Assembly: GCA_904063045.1 (NCBI GenBank)
Contig: CAJFCJ010000012.1
Location: 496,001 to 560,000 of the forward strand
Source: Dimorphilus gyrociliatus
Taxonomy: Eukaryota > Annelida > Polychaeta > Dinophilidae
Length of the DNA stretch: 64,000 bases
Direction: 5' to 3'
Both the position numbers and the translations under genes were made by a program. Each line of letters starts with the position of its first letter. The stretch's first letter is position 1. Below are positions 12,137 to 24,509 of the stretch, piece after piece. The notes below the pieces were generated by a model, which ran no database searches, was not told the DNA's origin, and was given only the letters and a program-made list of their open reading frames with translations.

Positions 12137-13748
12137 TGTTAAAAAAACTGTTATCTTTTTTCCACTCTCATAGTAAACTTTAAGCAATCCGTATTATTTT
12201 CGAGTTGGATGTTATACTCTCTTATATTTCGTTATTAAGAGTGTTGGTTATTAATAAAGCTTTTATATTATGATAATTAAAAAAAAAACATATGTTCGTC
12301 TGAGCCAATTAAAATAGCAGACAACTAAGTGACATATGGTAATCAAAGCATTAATTCATTTGTTTTATCCTTTTATTGTAAAAAATTCACGCTCAATATA
12401 TAAAAAGCATGAATACTATTAAGCAGTAAACTCTTACTCATATTGTACAATGATTTGTTTTTCAGTTTTATAATAATGGTATAAAGCTTTTTTTATTATT
12501 CAATGTCAGAGACCTTTTGTAAATTTTTAACATTTTTAACAAATCGTTCAGCTTTTTTTGTTGGTAAGTTACAACAAAAAGTTTGTATGCTTTTTGCTTT
12601 TCAATTTTATCTTTTTACCAGTTAAAAATAGTTATTAGGTAACTATTCAAGGTTATCATCCATTGTATATCCCTTTACATATTATCGAATTTTTACTTAC
12701 AGATGCCATTTATTTTTTGTATTTATTCGATGAAAGAACGTTGTTGATGCTTTTCGGAGTATTATTTTATTATTAATTGACTTAAAAGTATTTTTTCATT
12801 CCCTCTCTCTCTCTCTCTGTTTATCTACTTGTGTTACATTTTTTAATCAGCTAGACAATTTTTGATTTAGAAATAGAAAATATATAAAAAAAATAGACGA
12901 TTAAAAAAATTAATTGGGTACGAAAGAAAAGAAAATTATTCCTTTGTAAAGTAATTCCGAATAAGGAGGTTTTCTTTTATAATTTCTCTTTTTTTCAATA
13001 GTAAAGAAAAAGTATGGTATATTTAATATTTTGTACGTAGAATTATAAGTTTTTGTAAAAAAAATCATCATATTAGAGGTACACAGAGAGGGATTCACTT
13101 TAAATTTGTAGTTGCCCGATTATGTTTATGTGTTGGCGTGGTATAAAGTGAACAAATTTTTAGGATATACAATAAAATATGTAAAGTTATTAAATACCAA
13201 AGCTTTTGAAAGTTTAATAAGGATAAAGATATATTTAGTATTTTACATCAACAGAAACTAAGTGGATTATCAGAGTAAATTCAAATACTTAAATATCAAA
13301 AGTTTATTTTGCTCATTTTATGAATATCTCTATTTTCTGTCTACTCAATCTCTTTGCGATATCATATATCGTGTAACCAATGAAATACTCTATTAAATTA
13401 AAAATATTTTAATGAAAGCTACCTTTAAAAGTGTTTCTAAATATTCTTCTATATTAATTAAAAGTGCAATAAATTAACATCTAAATATTTTTTATTTCTA
13501 AGCACGAACGCTATTTGTATAAAACACTTAGCCATCAATATAAACACATATTATATTTTTAAACTTAATATAAAGATCATTTTTTAAATATAGTCATACT
13601 TTTAATTAGATACTGATACGTTCAAATGTTTTACCTTTAACAAAAAATATAGAGCTAAAAGCCTTCTTTGTGTCACAGTAGGAAAGGTAAAGTCACGTGA
13701 CATTAGACTACAGCAGTAATATCTCGAGCACTGTACTGTGTAGATAAA
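12137..13748. other. Intergenic, AT-rich, no gene seen
   Basis: About 1.6 kb between two divergently transcribed genes (anion channel leftward, GPCR rightward). It contains poly-T/poly-A tracts and a short CT microsatellite near 12802-12819. The only open frame over 60 codons (12910-13098, minus) has no domain, no splice partner and a composition like the surrounding DNA, so I do not call it. Confidence 0.6.
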
Positions 13749-15118
13749 ATGTTTAACAATATCTCTCGTTTGTTAAACGAAAGTAATACAAATATAATGG
13801 AAATTTGTAAGAATTGTAAGTACAATGAACTCATTTTTCTATAAGTCTATTTTCAAGCGAATCTATTTAAAATTTAATTATTCTGTTTTTTATACTGGCT
13901 TATCTTTCATTTTTCTAGAAGTTGAACATTCTATATATTTTATATTCTCATTTAAACAAAACTATAGTTACTTTAAATATATTTTATATAAAACTATATT
14001 TCTTGCATCTTCAATAATACAAACTTTATGTTTCAATTTCATTTCATTCCTTAATTTTAGATGTACGGATTTCCGGAAGCAGAGGAGTAAACAATGCACA
14101 AACTATTATTCAGAATATTTTAATACCACTCTTTGCAACTTTTGCTCTTATTGGAAATTTAATAAACGCCTCCAAGTTTTTAAAACGATTTATGGTCATA
14201 AGAAAATGTTCAAAAAATTTGAAAACGTCTTATTCTTTGTTAAAATTTCGTTATGTTATTGAAAAAGCAACTTTATTTGAATTGAGTGCCTGGTCTATAA
14301 GTAATTGTTTATCATGTTTAGTAATTTTACCTCGATTCCTTGTTCCCAAACGACAAGGTATATTTTGTACCAAATCCTTCGGCTTGTATTTTGAGTTGTA
14401 TGAACCTGCAGTTAAGCAAATATTTAGATGTGAGGGGACTTGGTTAGCTGTTTTAGCAGTATGTACAAATTTTTTATGCATTAAAAAAATTCACGAAGCA
14501 CACTTATACGTATCTCTCAAAAACTTGACAACTATGATACTCTTGAGCGTCGGTCTCATCGCAGTGGGTCACATTCCCATGTTGTTCAAGTATCAGTTAG
14601 ACGCCATAGAAAACGACAAAATTACTTTTTACACCATTATTCCAGGTTGGTTAAGCGGTAAGCAGGAGCACTTTTTTTCTTGCCTATGGTTAATTATAGG
14701 ATATCTAATGCCACTTTTGCTATCAAGTTTTTGCATGGCCAAGATAATACGGACGCTTCTTACTTATCAAATAAGAAGTACACAAACGAAGAAGGCTATT
14801 AAAAAAGCAGCTGTATTAGTTTCTGTAAATGTTATATTTTTATTGCTATTTCAAACACCGTATCAAATTTTTACTTTTTTTTTATTGTTAAAAACCATGA
14901 AAAGCGTCTCTACAAATATTGTAGTATTCAGTAATATTGTAGAACTGTTAAACGTTTTGCATTACAGTTTAAACTGTTTTGTTTGTTGTTTTTTAGAAAC
15001 TTCTCCAAAAAAATGTCTTTGTATTTTAATATATAAATTTGGTCACAAAAGTGATATAAATAAATCAGTTAAATGGTCAAGAGACAGTGCAAATTTAGAA
15101 ATAGATGACCACGAATAA
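13749..15118 (+). CDS. Divergent rhodopsin-type peptide GPCR, copy 1
   Basis: Two exons: 13749-13815 (67 bases, short glycosylatable N-terminus MFNNISRLLNESNTNI) and 14061-15118, joined in phase 1, about 374 residues. Seven hydrophobic segments are visible: TM1 ends in the ALIGNLIN motif, TM4 has GHIPMLFKY, TM5 has WLIIGYLMPLLLS, TM6 is entered through a basic KKAIKKAAVL stretch and contains QTPYQIF, and TM7 has LHYSLNCFVCCF. The arrangement resembles FMRFamide-receptor-like neuropeptide GPCRs, where TM4 ends in an IPRFFEY-like block. The DRY position at the end of TM3 reads TNF, and the TM7 NPxxY is replaced by NCFVC. Its closest relative in the window is the gene at 17999-19103, with the same intron position and the same first-exon length. 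The ligand is unknown. Confidence 0.8.
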
Positions 15119-16211
15119 ACTGATAATTGTTTCCTATTTCTTGAATATTTATTTCGGCAGTATGAATGAAAACAAAGTATTCATTCATAACTGCTTTATT
15201 AATACATTTAAAAATAATGTATGTTCTTTTATTGATTTCAATTGAAAACAACAATAAAATAAACAAAATAATATTTACAATATAGTGCTTCCATCTGGCG
15301 TGTCTTTGTTAAGTATACCTTATAAGGAATACATCTTAAATTAAGTTACATCACGTGTATTTTGATATATAAAAAGGTATAATGGGAAATGTATATTATA
15401 AGGTATCTGCAGACAGAAAGATAGATATAGAGGGGACGAAATGTTATGTTATACAGATATGAGTATAAATATTTGAACATTTGTATAAGAAGTTGTAAAG
15501 AAATTAAAGAAACCTATCTTTACAAGGAAAGTAATAAAAGACACAAAAACACGATAGAGGTAATTTAATTAAATTGTTAAATTCTATTATTCAACTATGT
15601 CAACTATTAACCAATAACTATTTATACTGCATTTTGTTTTCAATGTAGAGGAAACAAGCGTAATTTAATAAAATAGTAAAAATAGAAAAAAACGATGAAG
15701 AAGAAGGGGGAGGAGGAGGAGGAAGAAAAGATAAAGCAAAAGCTCTTCAAGTTCAGGCTAAGAGATATTGTTAATCAAATTTAGAATATCAAGAGTTTTG
15801 ATGTATACTTTTCTTTAGAAAATTCTAATTTAATAAACAAGTATCAATACATAAACGTAAGCGTGTAGGCTTCTCTCATTTTTTTAATTAGTTCTCTACT
15901 TTTAAAATATTGAAGAAAAAACAATAGATTAAAATATCATACGTGACTGATTTATTCAAAAGGAATGAACTATATAAAAAGGATATTTATGATCTTATGC
16001 CCTCTATAAAAATTAAGAAAGGCTGCTATACTATTGATAAACTAACTGTTCTGTTGTTAAAAAATTTATTATATAATTAAGAATATTTAACAATCTCTTC
16101 ATTTATTATTCGTATTATGTATTTAGTTTAAAAATGAATAGCTAGAAAAAAATACTCACGTTAAATACAGATATAATAAGAAGTATGAAGCTACAAGTAG
16201 CGTATGACATA

Positions 16212-16214
<3 letters not shown>

Positions 16215-16251
<37 letters not shown>
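16215..16251. repeat. (TA)n microsatellite
   Basis: Continuous TA dinucleotide run, followed within 20 bases by an AGTATATACGGTATAT near-palindrome. Confidence 0.95.
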
Positions 16252-16255
<4 letters not shown>

Positions 16256-17620
16256 CATAAAGTATATACGGTATATTGATCTAATGTGACATTCTAACAT
16301 ATACTTTAAATCATGCTTTTTCTCCATTTGAAAAACTTATTTATGAATGGTATTTAATCAATTCAAAAAAAGTATCTACTTTATAACAATGACGCTATAA
16401 AATTACAACAATCAATAGTCAGTTTTGATTTTATGGAAGAAGCCATAGCATATAATAACGCCTGTTCTTCTCTTGAGAAGCCTTATCAAAAAAAGTTGGT
16501 GATTTGAAGCGAAATTAAATGATTAGGGTGAAAAATGGATGACTTTATGTTAAAAGTAGATGAGATATTTCTCTATTTGTTTTTTGTTACTAGACTATAT
16601 AAATGTCATTTTTTTATTTTGTTTTTTAAGCGGTTTTTCAAGTACAAGCTATAATATTTTCTAACAAATATTTTGATATAATGCATGTTATGTCATGTAT
16701 AAACTTCGAAATAGTATTATTTATATAATTATTGACTGTTAATGTTGTTCATCAAGAGTCAAGGAAGATATAGAGAGATTAATTCTGCATTATTATATGA
16801 ATAAGATATGAACGTCTATCAGCGTTAGAAACTTCGTTCATCTGCACTAGAAAATGGATTTTAACAGGGCCAAATTTTCTCTTTAATTGATTATGTATTC
16901 TTTAAGTTATTGTCTTTTTCAATGACTATATGAGTTATCATTAATAACATTAATATATTGAATAATTACTTTTCATAATCGTCTTTTCATATATTAAACA
17001 ATTCTGTTTAAGAAAATACAATTCATGAATAAACAATATTGATATTTCTCTACGAATAGCACCACCTATCGACATAATACAAATAATTTTCATATTCATG
17101 TCAATACGAGAAGCGAAAACTCTTACCGTAGAAAATATATAACAATATTAGCCTTAGCAATATAATTCCCAAGTGTACGTAAGTAATTTTTATTGTTTTC
17201 TAATAATTCAATCGAAACATTAAAGAAATATCAGCGAAATACGAGAAAATTGATATTTTTCAATACAATATTTTAGATGATCATCTTTCTCTTTTTTATG
17301 TTTCAGTTCATAAATCTTCTTTATAGTTTTTTTTCCATCATAGGGTCAAAGAGATTCTTTTATATATCAGGTGTATAGTTTACCTCAAGCAAGACCTCTA
17401 ATTTTCAGTAACATTAAAAGGTGAAATATATGAAAAGATTACGGCATGTGTAATATTTTTTTTAAAAAATTATTTCTACCATATTCATTTATTCTATTAT
17501 ATTTATTCTAAAATGAACAAATATGTCTTCATTAAAGAAAATATATAATAAATCATTTGTTAATTAAAGTTTATAAATATTCATTAGTTTCAAGAGTGAG
17601 AATGAAAGAGTTTGAGAGAG

Positions 17621-17621
17621 C

Positions 17622-17648
<27 letters not shown>
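17621..17648. repeat. (GA)n microsatellite
   Basis: GA dinucleotide run embedded in a longer purine-rich stretch upstream of the second divergent GPCR gene. Confidence 0.9.
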
Positions 17649-17652
<4 letters not shown>

Positions 17653-17998
17653 TGAGATAGCCAGAGAAAAAGAATAAAAGGTAAAATTTAAATAACAGTA
17701 TATTAAAATAATCTTGTGTTTCTTTCCTCCTCCTTATATCTCTCTTTCTTATTTTAACAATATATTACACAACAATACTAAGAATTTGTAGCCACCAAGG
17801 TTTTTAACCTGTAAATATCCAGCAGAGCAGAGTCTTTTTACTAAGTGTCTTACTGTTTCATAAATTCTTTTACCTTCAATTTTATAGCTTCTAATAATAA
17901 AGAAAAAGAGAGGGAAATGTATAATTATTCTCTATCTCTTTTTCATCTAAAATTCCTTTTTTTTATTGTTATTAGTTGAATTACATCAGAGAAAAGGA

Positions 17999-19103
17999 AT
18001 GGATAATACAACTTCTTCTATAAATCTTTATGCAGAACTTTTGAAAAAATACGAATTAGTTAAAAGTACGTTTTTTTTTTTCAATTATTTCAAACAATAA
18101 AAGTGCACTGAATTATCAATTACAACTATTTTATGTTAAATATACAGATGATAAGCCGACGACAATTGATGACAAAATTATTCTTCTATTTAGTCAAATT
18201 GTAATACCAACAATATCGAGTATTGGTACTGTTTTGAATATGGCCAATATTGTAATTTGTATACACAAGTTCAAAAATCGAATTAACTTAGAAGAAAAAA
18301 CGAAATATATTGGTTTATTGTTTTGGTTCAGCTTCTGCTTTTTGGCATGTATATGCCTAATTCCACAAGCTTCATCGCCTTATCCAAGAATTATTTTTGT
18401 CAATAAATCTTTTAGTTTTTACTATCAAATGTACGGATCTACTCTGCAATTTCTATTCAGTCAACAATGCATCTGGGCAGCAATTTTAAATATAGTTATG
18501 CAATGTATTTGTACCTATCGAAGAAGAACAAATTATGCATCAAAGATATCTCCCAGATACTTTGTAACAATTATTTCTGTAACTTCCCTTGTAATTTTTT
18601 TCGGACACATTCCAATGATTTGGAAATTTCATTGTGAGACGATAAAGGATGAAACAGGAAAAAAAATTATTTATTTCGTTCACCCAGGCAGATTCTCCTT
18701 CAAAATTGAATTGATCGTTTCGTGGCTATGGTTAATTTTTGGATATCTTGTTCCACTAACAGTCTCAGTAGCTTGTTTTTTGATTATCAAAATTCGTTTG
18801 ATGGCTGATGATGAGCACATGGATCTAAGATATAGAAGAAATGTTAGGAAGAGTTTGCATCTGGTTGTTATTAATATCTCTTTGCTAGTAATTTCTCAAA
18901 CTCCAACTCAAATTTGTCGTTTTACCTTGTTATTGGAAAATACTCAGAAATCTCTACTTCTTTTCGCCGCTTTTGCAAATCTGCTATCATCTTTACATTA
19001 TGCATTTAGCTGTTTTATTTACTGCGTAATCGACAAATCTCTTTGGAAATCATGTCGTGAAAATAGGGGGGATGAAGAGGAAAATAGTGCGATAGCACTA
19101 TAA
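17999..19103 (+). CDS. Divergent rhodopsin-type peptide GPCR, copy 2
   Basis: Two exons: 17999-18065 (67 bases, MDNTTSSINLYAELLKKYEL) and 18148-19103, joined in phase 1, about 340 residues. TM1 ends GTVLNMANIVI; TM4 has FFGHIPMIWKF, directly comparable with GHIPMLFKY of the gene at 13749-15118; TM5 has WLIFGYLVPLTVS; TM6 has VISQTPTQI; TM7 ends YAFSCFIYCV. First-exon length, intron phase and these blocks show the two genes are tandem paralogs although overall identity looks low. TM3 ends with QCICTY where DRY would be expected, so canonical G-protein coupling residues are absent. Probably a plasma-membrane neuropeptide receptor of the FMRFamide-receptor-like group; ligand unknown. Confidence 0.8.
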
Positions 19104-19840
19104 AATACAGAACGTTAATGATTATTTAAGCATAAAATATACACTTTGTTTACAGTATATATACATTGTAAAATTGAATTGTATATATACTGTATATTTG
19201 TCTTTGATACTCAAACTAATATTTTTCAGCCAGTATATCTAAAAAGCTTGGAAAAAGAGTATATCTATAAAAAAACTGCGTGAACAGTTTTATATAATAT
19301 ATAGAATATACAATATATTCATTTGGAAAGATGAAGAATAGAAAGATGTACGATTGCTTTCCAAATCTATAAGAAATTTATAAGAAAAATTACAAGGATA
19401 AAATAACTAAAACAGTTACTTTTGTTTTTAAAGAAAAACAGTAAGAAAGATAGATCGAGAACATTTTAAATAAGCCTCTAAAAGATAGATTTTTTCATTA
19501 CAAAAGATCAACAAAAGAATAACACCCAAAGATTTTTTTATGTAAAAAAATTGTACTCTCCAATGCTTGTACTTTCAAAGTGTATCTTCTTTATAAATAA
19601 CGAAAAATAGTAATTAGGCTTTTTTCTAAGTTTCTTTTATTATTTTCTTTTTGTTATATAAAACAATGAAAAAAAAACCATTACAGAAATAACATAAATG
19701 AAAAAATGAGAAATTTTGAAATCATGAAAAGGAGGAGAGGTCTTGAGAAGGAAATATATTATTTAAAATAAGTAATGCATTTACATCTTGTTAAAGATTT
19801 CAACTTAAAGATAGGAAAAGAATGAAACAAAAATAGAATA

Positions 19841-19960
19841 CACAATGGCCACAAAAAGTAACTGTAACAGTAATGAAAATGACTAAAAATGTAGATTTCT
19901 TGAATTAAAAAGTATGTTTTAAATATTAAATCTTTGTTTCTATAAGATAAATGTCTTGTA
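19841..19960 (+). repeat. Left terminal inverted repeat of the Tc1/mariner element
   Basis: Begins ACAATGGCC after a CAC start and matches, in reverse complement, the sequence at 20421-20520. The match is interrupted by small indels. Confidence 0.75.
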
Positions 19961-20039
19961 TAATATCCAAGTGTTGATCAATTTAGTTAGATATAAAGTA
20001 ACTGTAAAATTTTGAAATTCATCTTTTATTATTTTTATA

Positions 20040-20370
20040 CAATTTTACAGAATCATTTAACTTTAGATATTCACATTTCTTCTCAGCCTTTAATCTCCTT
20101 TCAATGGATACATAGGGGGTTTGGATTTCTAAATTGGAAATTTTTCAAAATTTCCCTCTAAACACCTCTCGTAGCTCTTCATTGTCTCTTGGCTGCCTTA
20201 GCTTCATTTTCTCAATGCAAAGCCCCCAAAGAAGCTCAATATTATTAAGATCAGGGCTGCTTTGCAGACCATTTTTTTGCAGTAGCTTGGCCTTTCTTAT
20301 TAAAAATTGACTGTTTCTTTTTGCTATATGACAGCTGGTTTCATCTTGTTAGAATATTTTATTCCTCTGT
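20040..20370 (-). pseudogene. Tc1-like transposase fragment
   Basis: Conceptual translation of the minus strand gives QQDETSCHIAK (about 20318-20356), matching the QQDNAPCH block around the second catalytic Asp. Then comes SPDLNNIELLWG (about 20225-20258), matching the SPDLNPIENLW block that carries the DD34E glutamate, and further on RRLKAEKK, comparable with the MPRRLQA block near the C-terminus. Spacing between the two catalytic blocks is about right for DD34E. There is no start codon and the N-terminal two thirds are absent, so it cannot encode an active enzyme. Confidence 0.75.
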
Positions 20371-20420
20371 AAGTTTGGTATACAACTATTTTTAAAAATC
20401 TAGATAATACATCAAAATTT

Positions 20421-20520
20421 TACGAAATCATTTATCTTATGGAAACAAACATTTAATTTAAGAAATTTACCTGTTTAGTCATTTTCACTACTGTTACAGT
20501 TATATTTCGTCATCATTGTA
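20421..20520 (-). repeat. Right terminal inverted repeat of the Tc1/mariner element
   Basis: Read on the minus strand it begins TACAATGATGACG and continues AACTGTAACAGTAGTGAAAA, mirroring the left terminus. Confidence 0.75.
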
Positions 20521-23500
20521 TACTTTTTAAAATATCTTGAGTTATCTCTTAAATTTTATAGATAATCTTGAATACAATTAAATATCTTGAAATGTATTTA
20601 GTGTCACTTCTCTCTTACATTTCATTTGTATTATTTGAACTACTTAAGAAATAAAAAGATTTGCATTTATTCAAGTAAACATTTATTTATTTAATTAAAT
20701 TATACAATACACTAAAATCTTAAAATATTATCAAAGTCATGTATAATTAGGAAGTAACCAAATGTTCTGTAAAAAACTATTATACTGTCTATACTTTTCC
20801 TTAATTAACATGTCATGTAACTACCATGAGTTATTTTTTTCTCCGATAGATGGCTGTCCTCGTTTCCTAGTTTTTTATTATGAATTCCTGTGTTTGTATT
20901 TTATATATAAACATATATATATTAATATATATTATATATATAAGATTTCAGGAGAAAATGAGGGTGTACAATTGTTTAGTTTTTGTTGATATTTTTCCAT
21001 TAGAGACGAGATTTATCGTCGAAGTTTTTTCTTATATAACGTTCTGCTTTAAAGCTATATCTTTATATTTATCAGTTAGCTTGAAGGTCAATTAGGTATC
21101 CATTACATAAATCCAAATAGATTAGATAAAATTGAATATTATATTTTCGTGTAGAGAATTCTATAATTACGCTAATTATAAATATTCCTGATGATGATAT
21201 CTTATCCATCTGTATATTTTTAATTACCATAGAGCATAATATTTTCTTTTATATATCAGTAATGCGAATGATTAATTTTCAGCTGGTGTATATAGAAGAG
21301 GCGAGGGGGAAAGGGGACTTAGAGTGAGGGATATTATACTGTACCTTTATTATTCTTCACTACTGTATATTAGTACTTATCTTAGTTGAAAAAATATTAT
21401 ATACCTTATCTTTATGATTGGAATAAATAGAATAAATAGACTAGAAACTTTTGCAAATCGTCATAGCTTGGGTCTTTAACAAAAGATGATATATTTTTCC
21501 TTTTTTCTTAAAAAAGGGTTTGAGTGAAAATTTCCTTCTAGGGGCAAATGTCAGCCGAATATTGATAGATCAATAAAAGACCTATTGAAAATGACAAACA
21601 GGTTATAATTAAAGAGTTGAAATTTCTCAGCGTTGAATATTCTACACGAAAATATATATTTTCTATTTAATTCCCTCAAGAAATTTTCTCATAGATAGAA
21701 ATAAAATTATATTTACTCATAAAACATGTCTATTAAGAAATGGTCCTATACTCTCATCGATTTTTTTTTCAGGTGATTTTAATACGTACACTCAAGCATG
21801 ACGATTTGTATAAAATTCACTCGAAACCTCTCGTCCTCAAACTATATTTTCGCTCATAATGTATTAAAGTTTATTGTTGTTTATATAGCATGTAAAATTT
21901 TTTTTATATTAATTATTATATTAAATAATATCGATATTTATCGCGTCTGGCAAATAAACTCTTTTGGTTTTAACAGAAAGCCAAAATTCGTGACGCTGTA
22001 AATACTCGTAGGCCAAAAAAATCTATAATACTTGGTCATTGTTCAATTCAGTTAGTACTTGCTATTTGAAACATATCGGATTGCTTCTTACTTTATATTT
22101 TGCAGTTGAGCCTGAAATCAGTACGAAAGTGTTCTTGTTTGCGATTATATCTTATTTACGTTAAATTATTAAAGGTTAGTTTAATTTTCTAAATTTTCAC
22201 AGCTTATTCAGCTTATATTTTCTTGCTAAAGTTAACAACAACAAAAATAGTTCAGTCGCATTTAAAAACACTAAATACACAAGGTTATTATATGGATAAG
22301 CGATTATACTCAAATATACTATATTTAAAATTATATATAAAGTATATATGTACAACCGTTCAATTTATTATCCATCTATATTTAAAAAAAATCCCTTCTT
22401 CAAAATGCTATATAGGAGAAATGAAGCATAAACAGTTTCTTTTTAATAATTTCAGCAATTTTAACGATTTTACCATAAAGATAAACTCTTCTTCGATACG
22501 ATTTATTGGTACCATTCTATCCTTGTTCTTCGTATTATTATCATTGGTATTACTGTAAAAAGAAAATTGAAACATATCGCAAGTAGATAGAATAGCTTTT
22601 TTTTAACGAGCCATTTAAAGATTAATAAATGACACATTTTCACTTGAAATATCACTCTACCTCTCATGATAGATTTTTCTTCTACCTTTCATATATTTCT
22701 ACCTGTCTTTTTGAAGGCATTTTCGTTTCATATTAACAAAATAATAGTGTATTTTTGTTTTGAGATACTAAACGTTTATTTTAGACTTTAGTATGTCTCT
22801 ATTTGAAACCATAAGAGTGTAGTAATCGGAGAACAGATTAAAATTATAAAAGGTAGTAGGAAAGGGAAGGGGGTGGATGAGAGACATAGCACGTTTTAAG
22901 TAGCTATTTTGAAGTAATTTAATCAATCATTTCCATAAAAAATCTATTGAAATTTAACTGTCTATAATCATTTTTTTAAAAAATTGATCTACATTTTTCC
23001 TTTTTATCAATTATCTTTGTCTGCGTTTGATAAAACTTCATAAGAACATTATCATAAGAGATTCTTTTTTTTTGTTTTATTATCCTTAAAAGATTTTTTT
23101 TTAAAGAAAATCTTTTTTAATCGTAAAAGGGAAAAGGGAATAAAGACTATTTCTTATATTTCATTTTTAAAATAAGCATACTAGTAAAAATCATTGAATT
23201 TGTATCATTAGACATGTTAATAATGTAATATTACTTAATTAGGATTTAAAATCATTTAGTTTAATAGAGAGCAAAGAGTCTTTATTGATAGTATTTTATT
23301 ATTTATAAGAGAAATGTATCTTAAATATTATCATTATATACATTAGTATATACTGTATATACCGTAGACTTTTACTTATTTATTTACTTTTTCACTTATT
23401 CAGCTCACATAACATATAAAATAGAATGTTTATATTCGTAATGAGCGAAAATAAGGACAGTTTGAAATTGTTTTATGAAAGAAACAGCTTTTTCTCTTCT

Positions 23501-24206
23501 TAACAATGTAAAAATTTTGTGATAAAATTTAAACGAAGCTCTAAAAGGCCATTGTCAATTTTCTCAAAGTAAGTATTATTCCTATTTTCTTTACACGGAT
23601 ACAATCCGATTTCATTGGCCTAAAAATGTGATAATTTAATACAATTAAGCACAAACGAGAGCTGAACTGTATAATAATTAAGGAAAAGGATATAGTATTG
23701 AAGAGGAGAAGACAGGGTCCTTCGATAGATATGTGGATTGCAATCTTATTACTTAAGACTTAGCTTCAAGGTTACCTTTAATATTTACACGATTCGGTGA
23801 ATACTCTCTATTCGAATAATGATAAAAATCTCAGAAAGATTCTTTCGTTTTATTGTTTTATATACTATACATGATAAAATCTTTATGATAAGAATAAAGT
23901 AAATGCAAAATCTCTTAAAAGTTTCACTCCATCGTTCCTATCAGATTCTTTTATAGTTAGCCAACATCTTAACGCTGAATAACATAATCTAAAAAAATAT
24001 AGAAATAAAACATTATTCCGTAGAAAATATTAAAAAGTATATAAAATATTATCAAAATACAAAAAAATTATTGATCTATTTGAGTAAGCTGCTAGTTTCA
24101 ACTTTTTCTTATCTGAATATTTTTGATAACAGCTTGAATATTCTAACTATATTGTTCAATTTTTTTTTCCAGACAGTCTTTTTTTTCTGATAATTCCTCG
24201 TTCAAA

Positions 24207-24509
24207 ATGCCTCTAAAAATCTTTGGAAGAAAAAAGGGTAAGGAAAAAAAACAAGAATACGAAAAAGATGCCGCATTAACAGAAGAAGAAGCAAAGGCTA
24301 TACCGCAATTAACAAGACGTGATAGAAACGTCTCGATCTCAAAATCTGGAAGGCACAAAATGCAAAAAGGCAACAGGAAAAGTGTTTTGGAAAACGATAT
24401 CTTTCAAAGAAGTACAAAAGGAGAGGAAGGTAATGCCAGTGACGCAACATCTGTGTCTGAAAGTGTGACTTCAACAGGCAATTGCTCTACTACTTCACAT
24501 GGATATTAA
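24207..24509 (+). CDS. PRR15/PRR15L-like small basic protein
   Basis: A complete 100-residue frame with ATG at 24207 and TAA at 24507-24509, apparently without introns in the coding part. The N-terminus is very basic (MPLKIFGRKKGKEKK). A central block, ISKSGRHKMQKGNRKSVLEN at about residues 48-67, resembles the conserved [20 protein letters not shown] block of vertebrate PRR15L and its homolog PRR15. The C-terminus is Ser/Thr-rich. The family is small, soluble and of poorly known function, linked to cell proliferation and epithelia. A pyrimidine tract ending CCAG at about 24172 just upstream may be a splice acceptor for a non-coding 5' exon. The assignment rests on one short block, hence the moderate confidence. 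Confidence 0.6.
   Translation: MPLKIFGRKKGKEKKQEYEKDAALTEEEAKAIPQLTRRDRNVSISKSGRHKMQKGNRKSVLENDIFQRSTKGEEGNASDATSVSESVTSTGNCSTTSHGY

Larger units (their letters stand above)
15119..17998. other. Intergenic region, no gene seen
   Basis: Nearly 2.9 kb of AT-rich sequence between the two paralogous GPCRs. It holds a purine-rich GGAGGAGGAGG-type patch near 15695-15730, a TA run at 16215-16251 and a GA run at 17621-17648. No open frame of useful length with splice partners was found. Confidence 0.6.
19841..20520 (-). mobile_element. Degenerate Tc1/mariner-type DNA transposon (internal deletion derivative)
   Basis: About 680 bases bounded by imperfect inverted repeats of about 100-120 bases: the left end has AACTGTAACAGTAATGAAAA and the reverse complement of the right end has AACTGTAACAGTAGTGAAAA, followed in both by ATGACTAAA, an ATTTCTT-AATTAAA block and ATAAGATAAATG. 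Each end is flanked by TA (19839-19840 and 20521-20522), as expected for Tc1/mariner insertion. The interior on the minus strand carries the C-terminal part of a transposase, including both downstream catalytic blocks. The N-terminal DNA-binding region and the first catalytic Asp are missing, so this is a non-autonomous fossil. Confidence 0.8.
19104..24206. other. 5.1 kb intergenic region containing a decayed transposon
   Basis: Outside the element at 19841-20520 this is AT-rich sequence with no supported gene. Open frames at 20762-20989, 20880-21095, 21798-22001 and 22223-22558 lack domains, good splice context or amino-acid composition different from translated background. ACTGTATAT-type palindromic runs occur at 19155-19195 and 23345-23365. 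Confidence 0.6.

Noticed and set aside
20762-20989. Open frame of 75 codons on the plus strand
   Set aside because: Tyr/Ile/Phe-rich translation of AT-rich DNA that overlaps another frame of the same kind; no domain, no splice partner.
22223-22558. 111-codon plus-strand frame with a hydrophobic C-terminus
   Set aside because: Composition is like translated background, there is no recognisable motif, and the hydrophobic end is explained by T-rich DNA.
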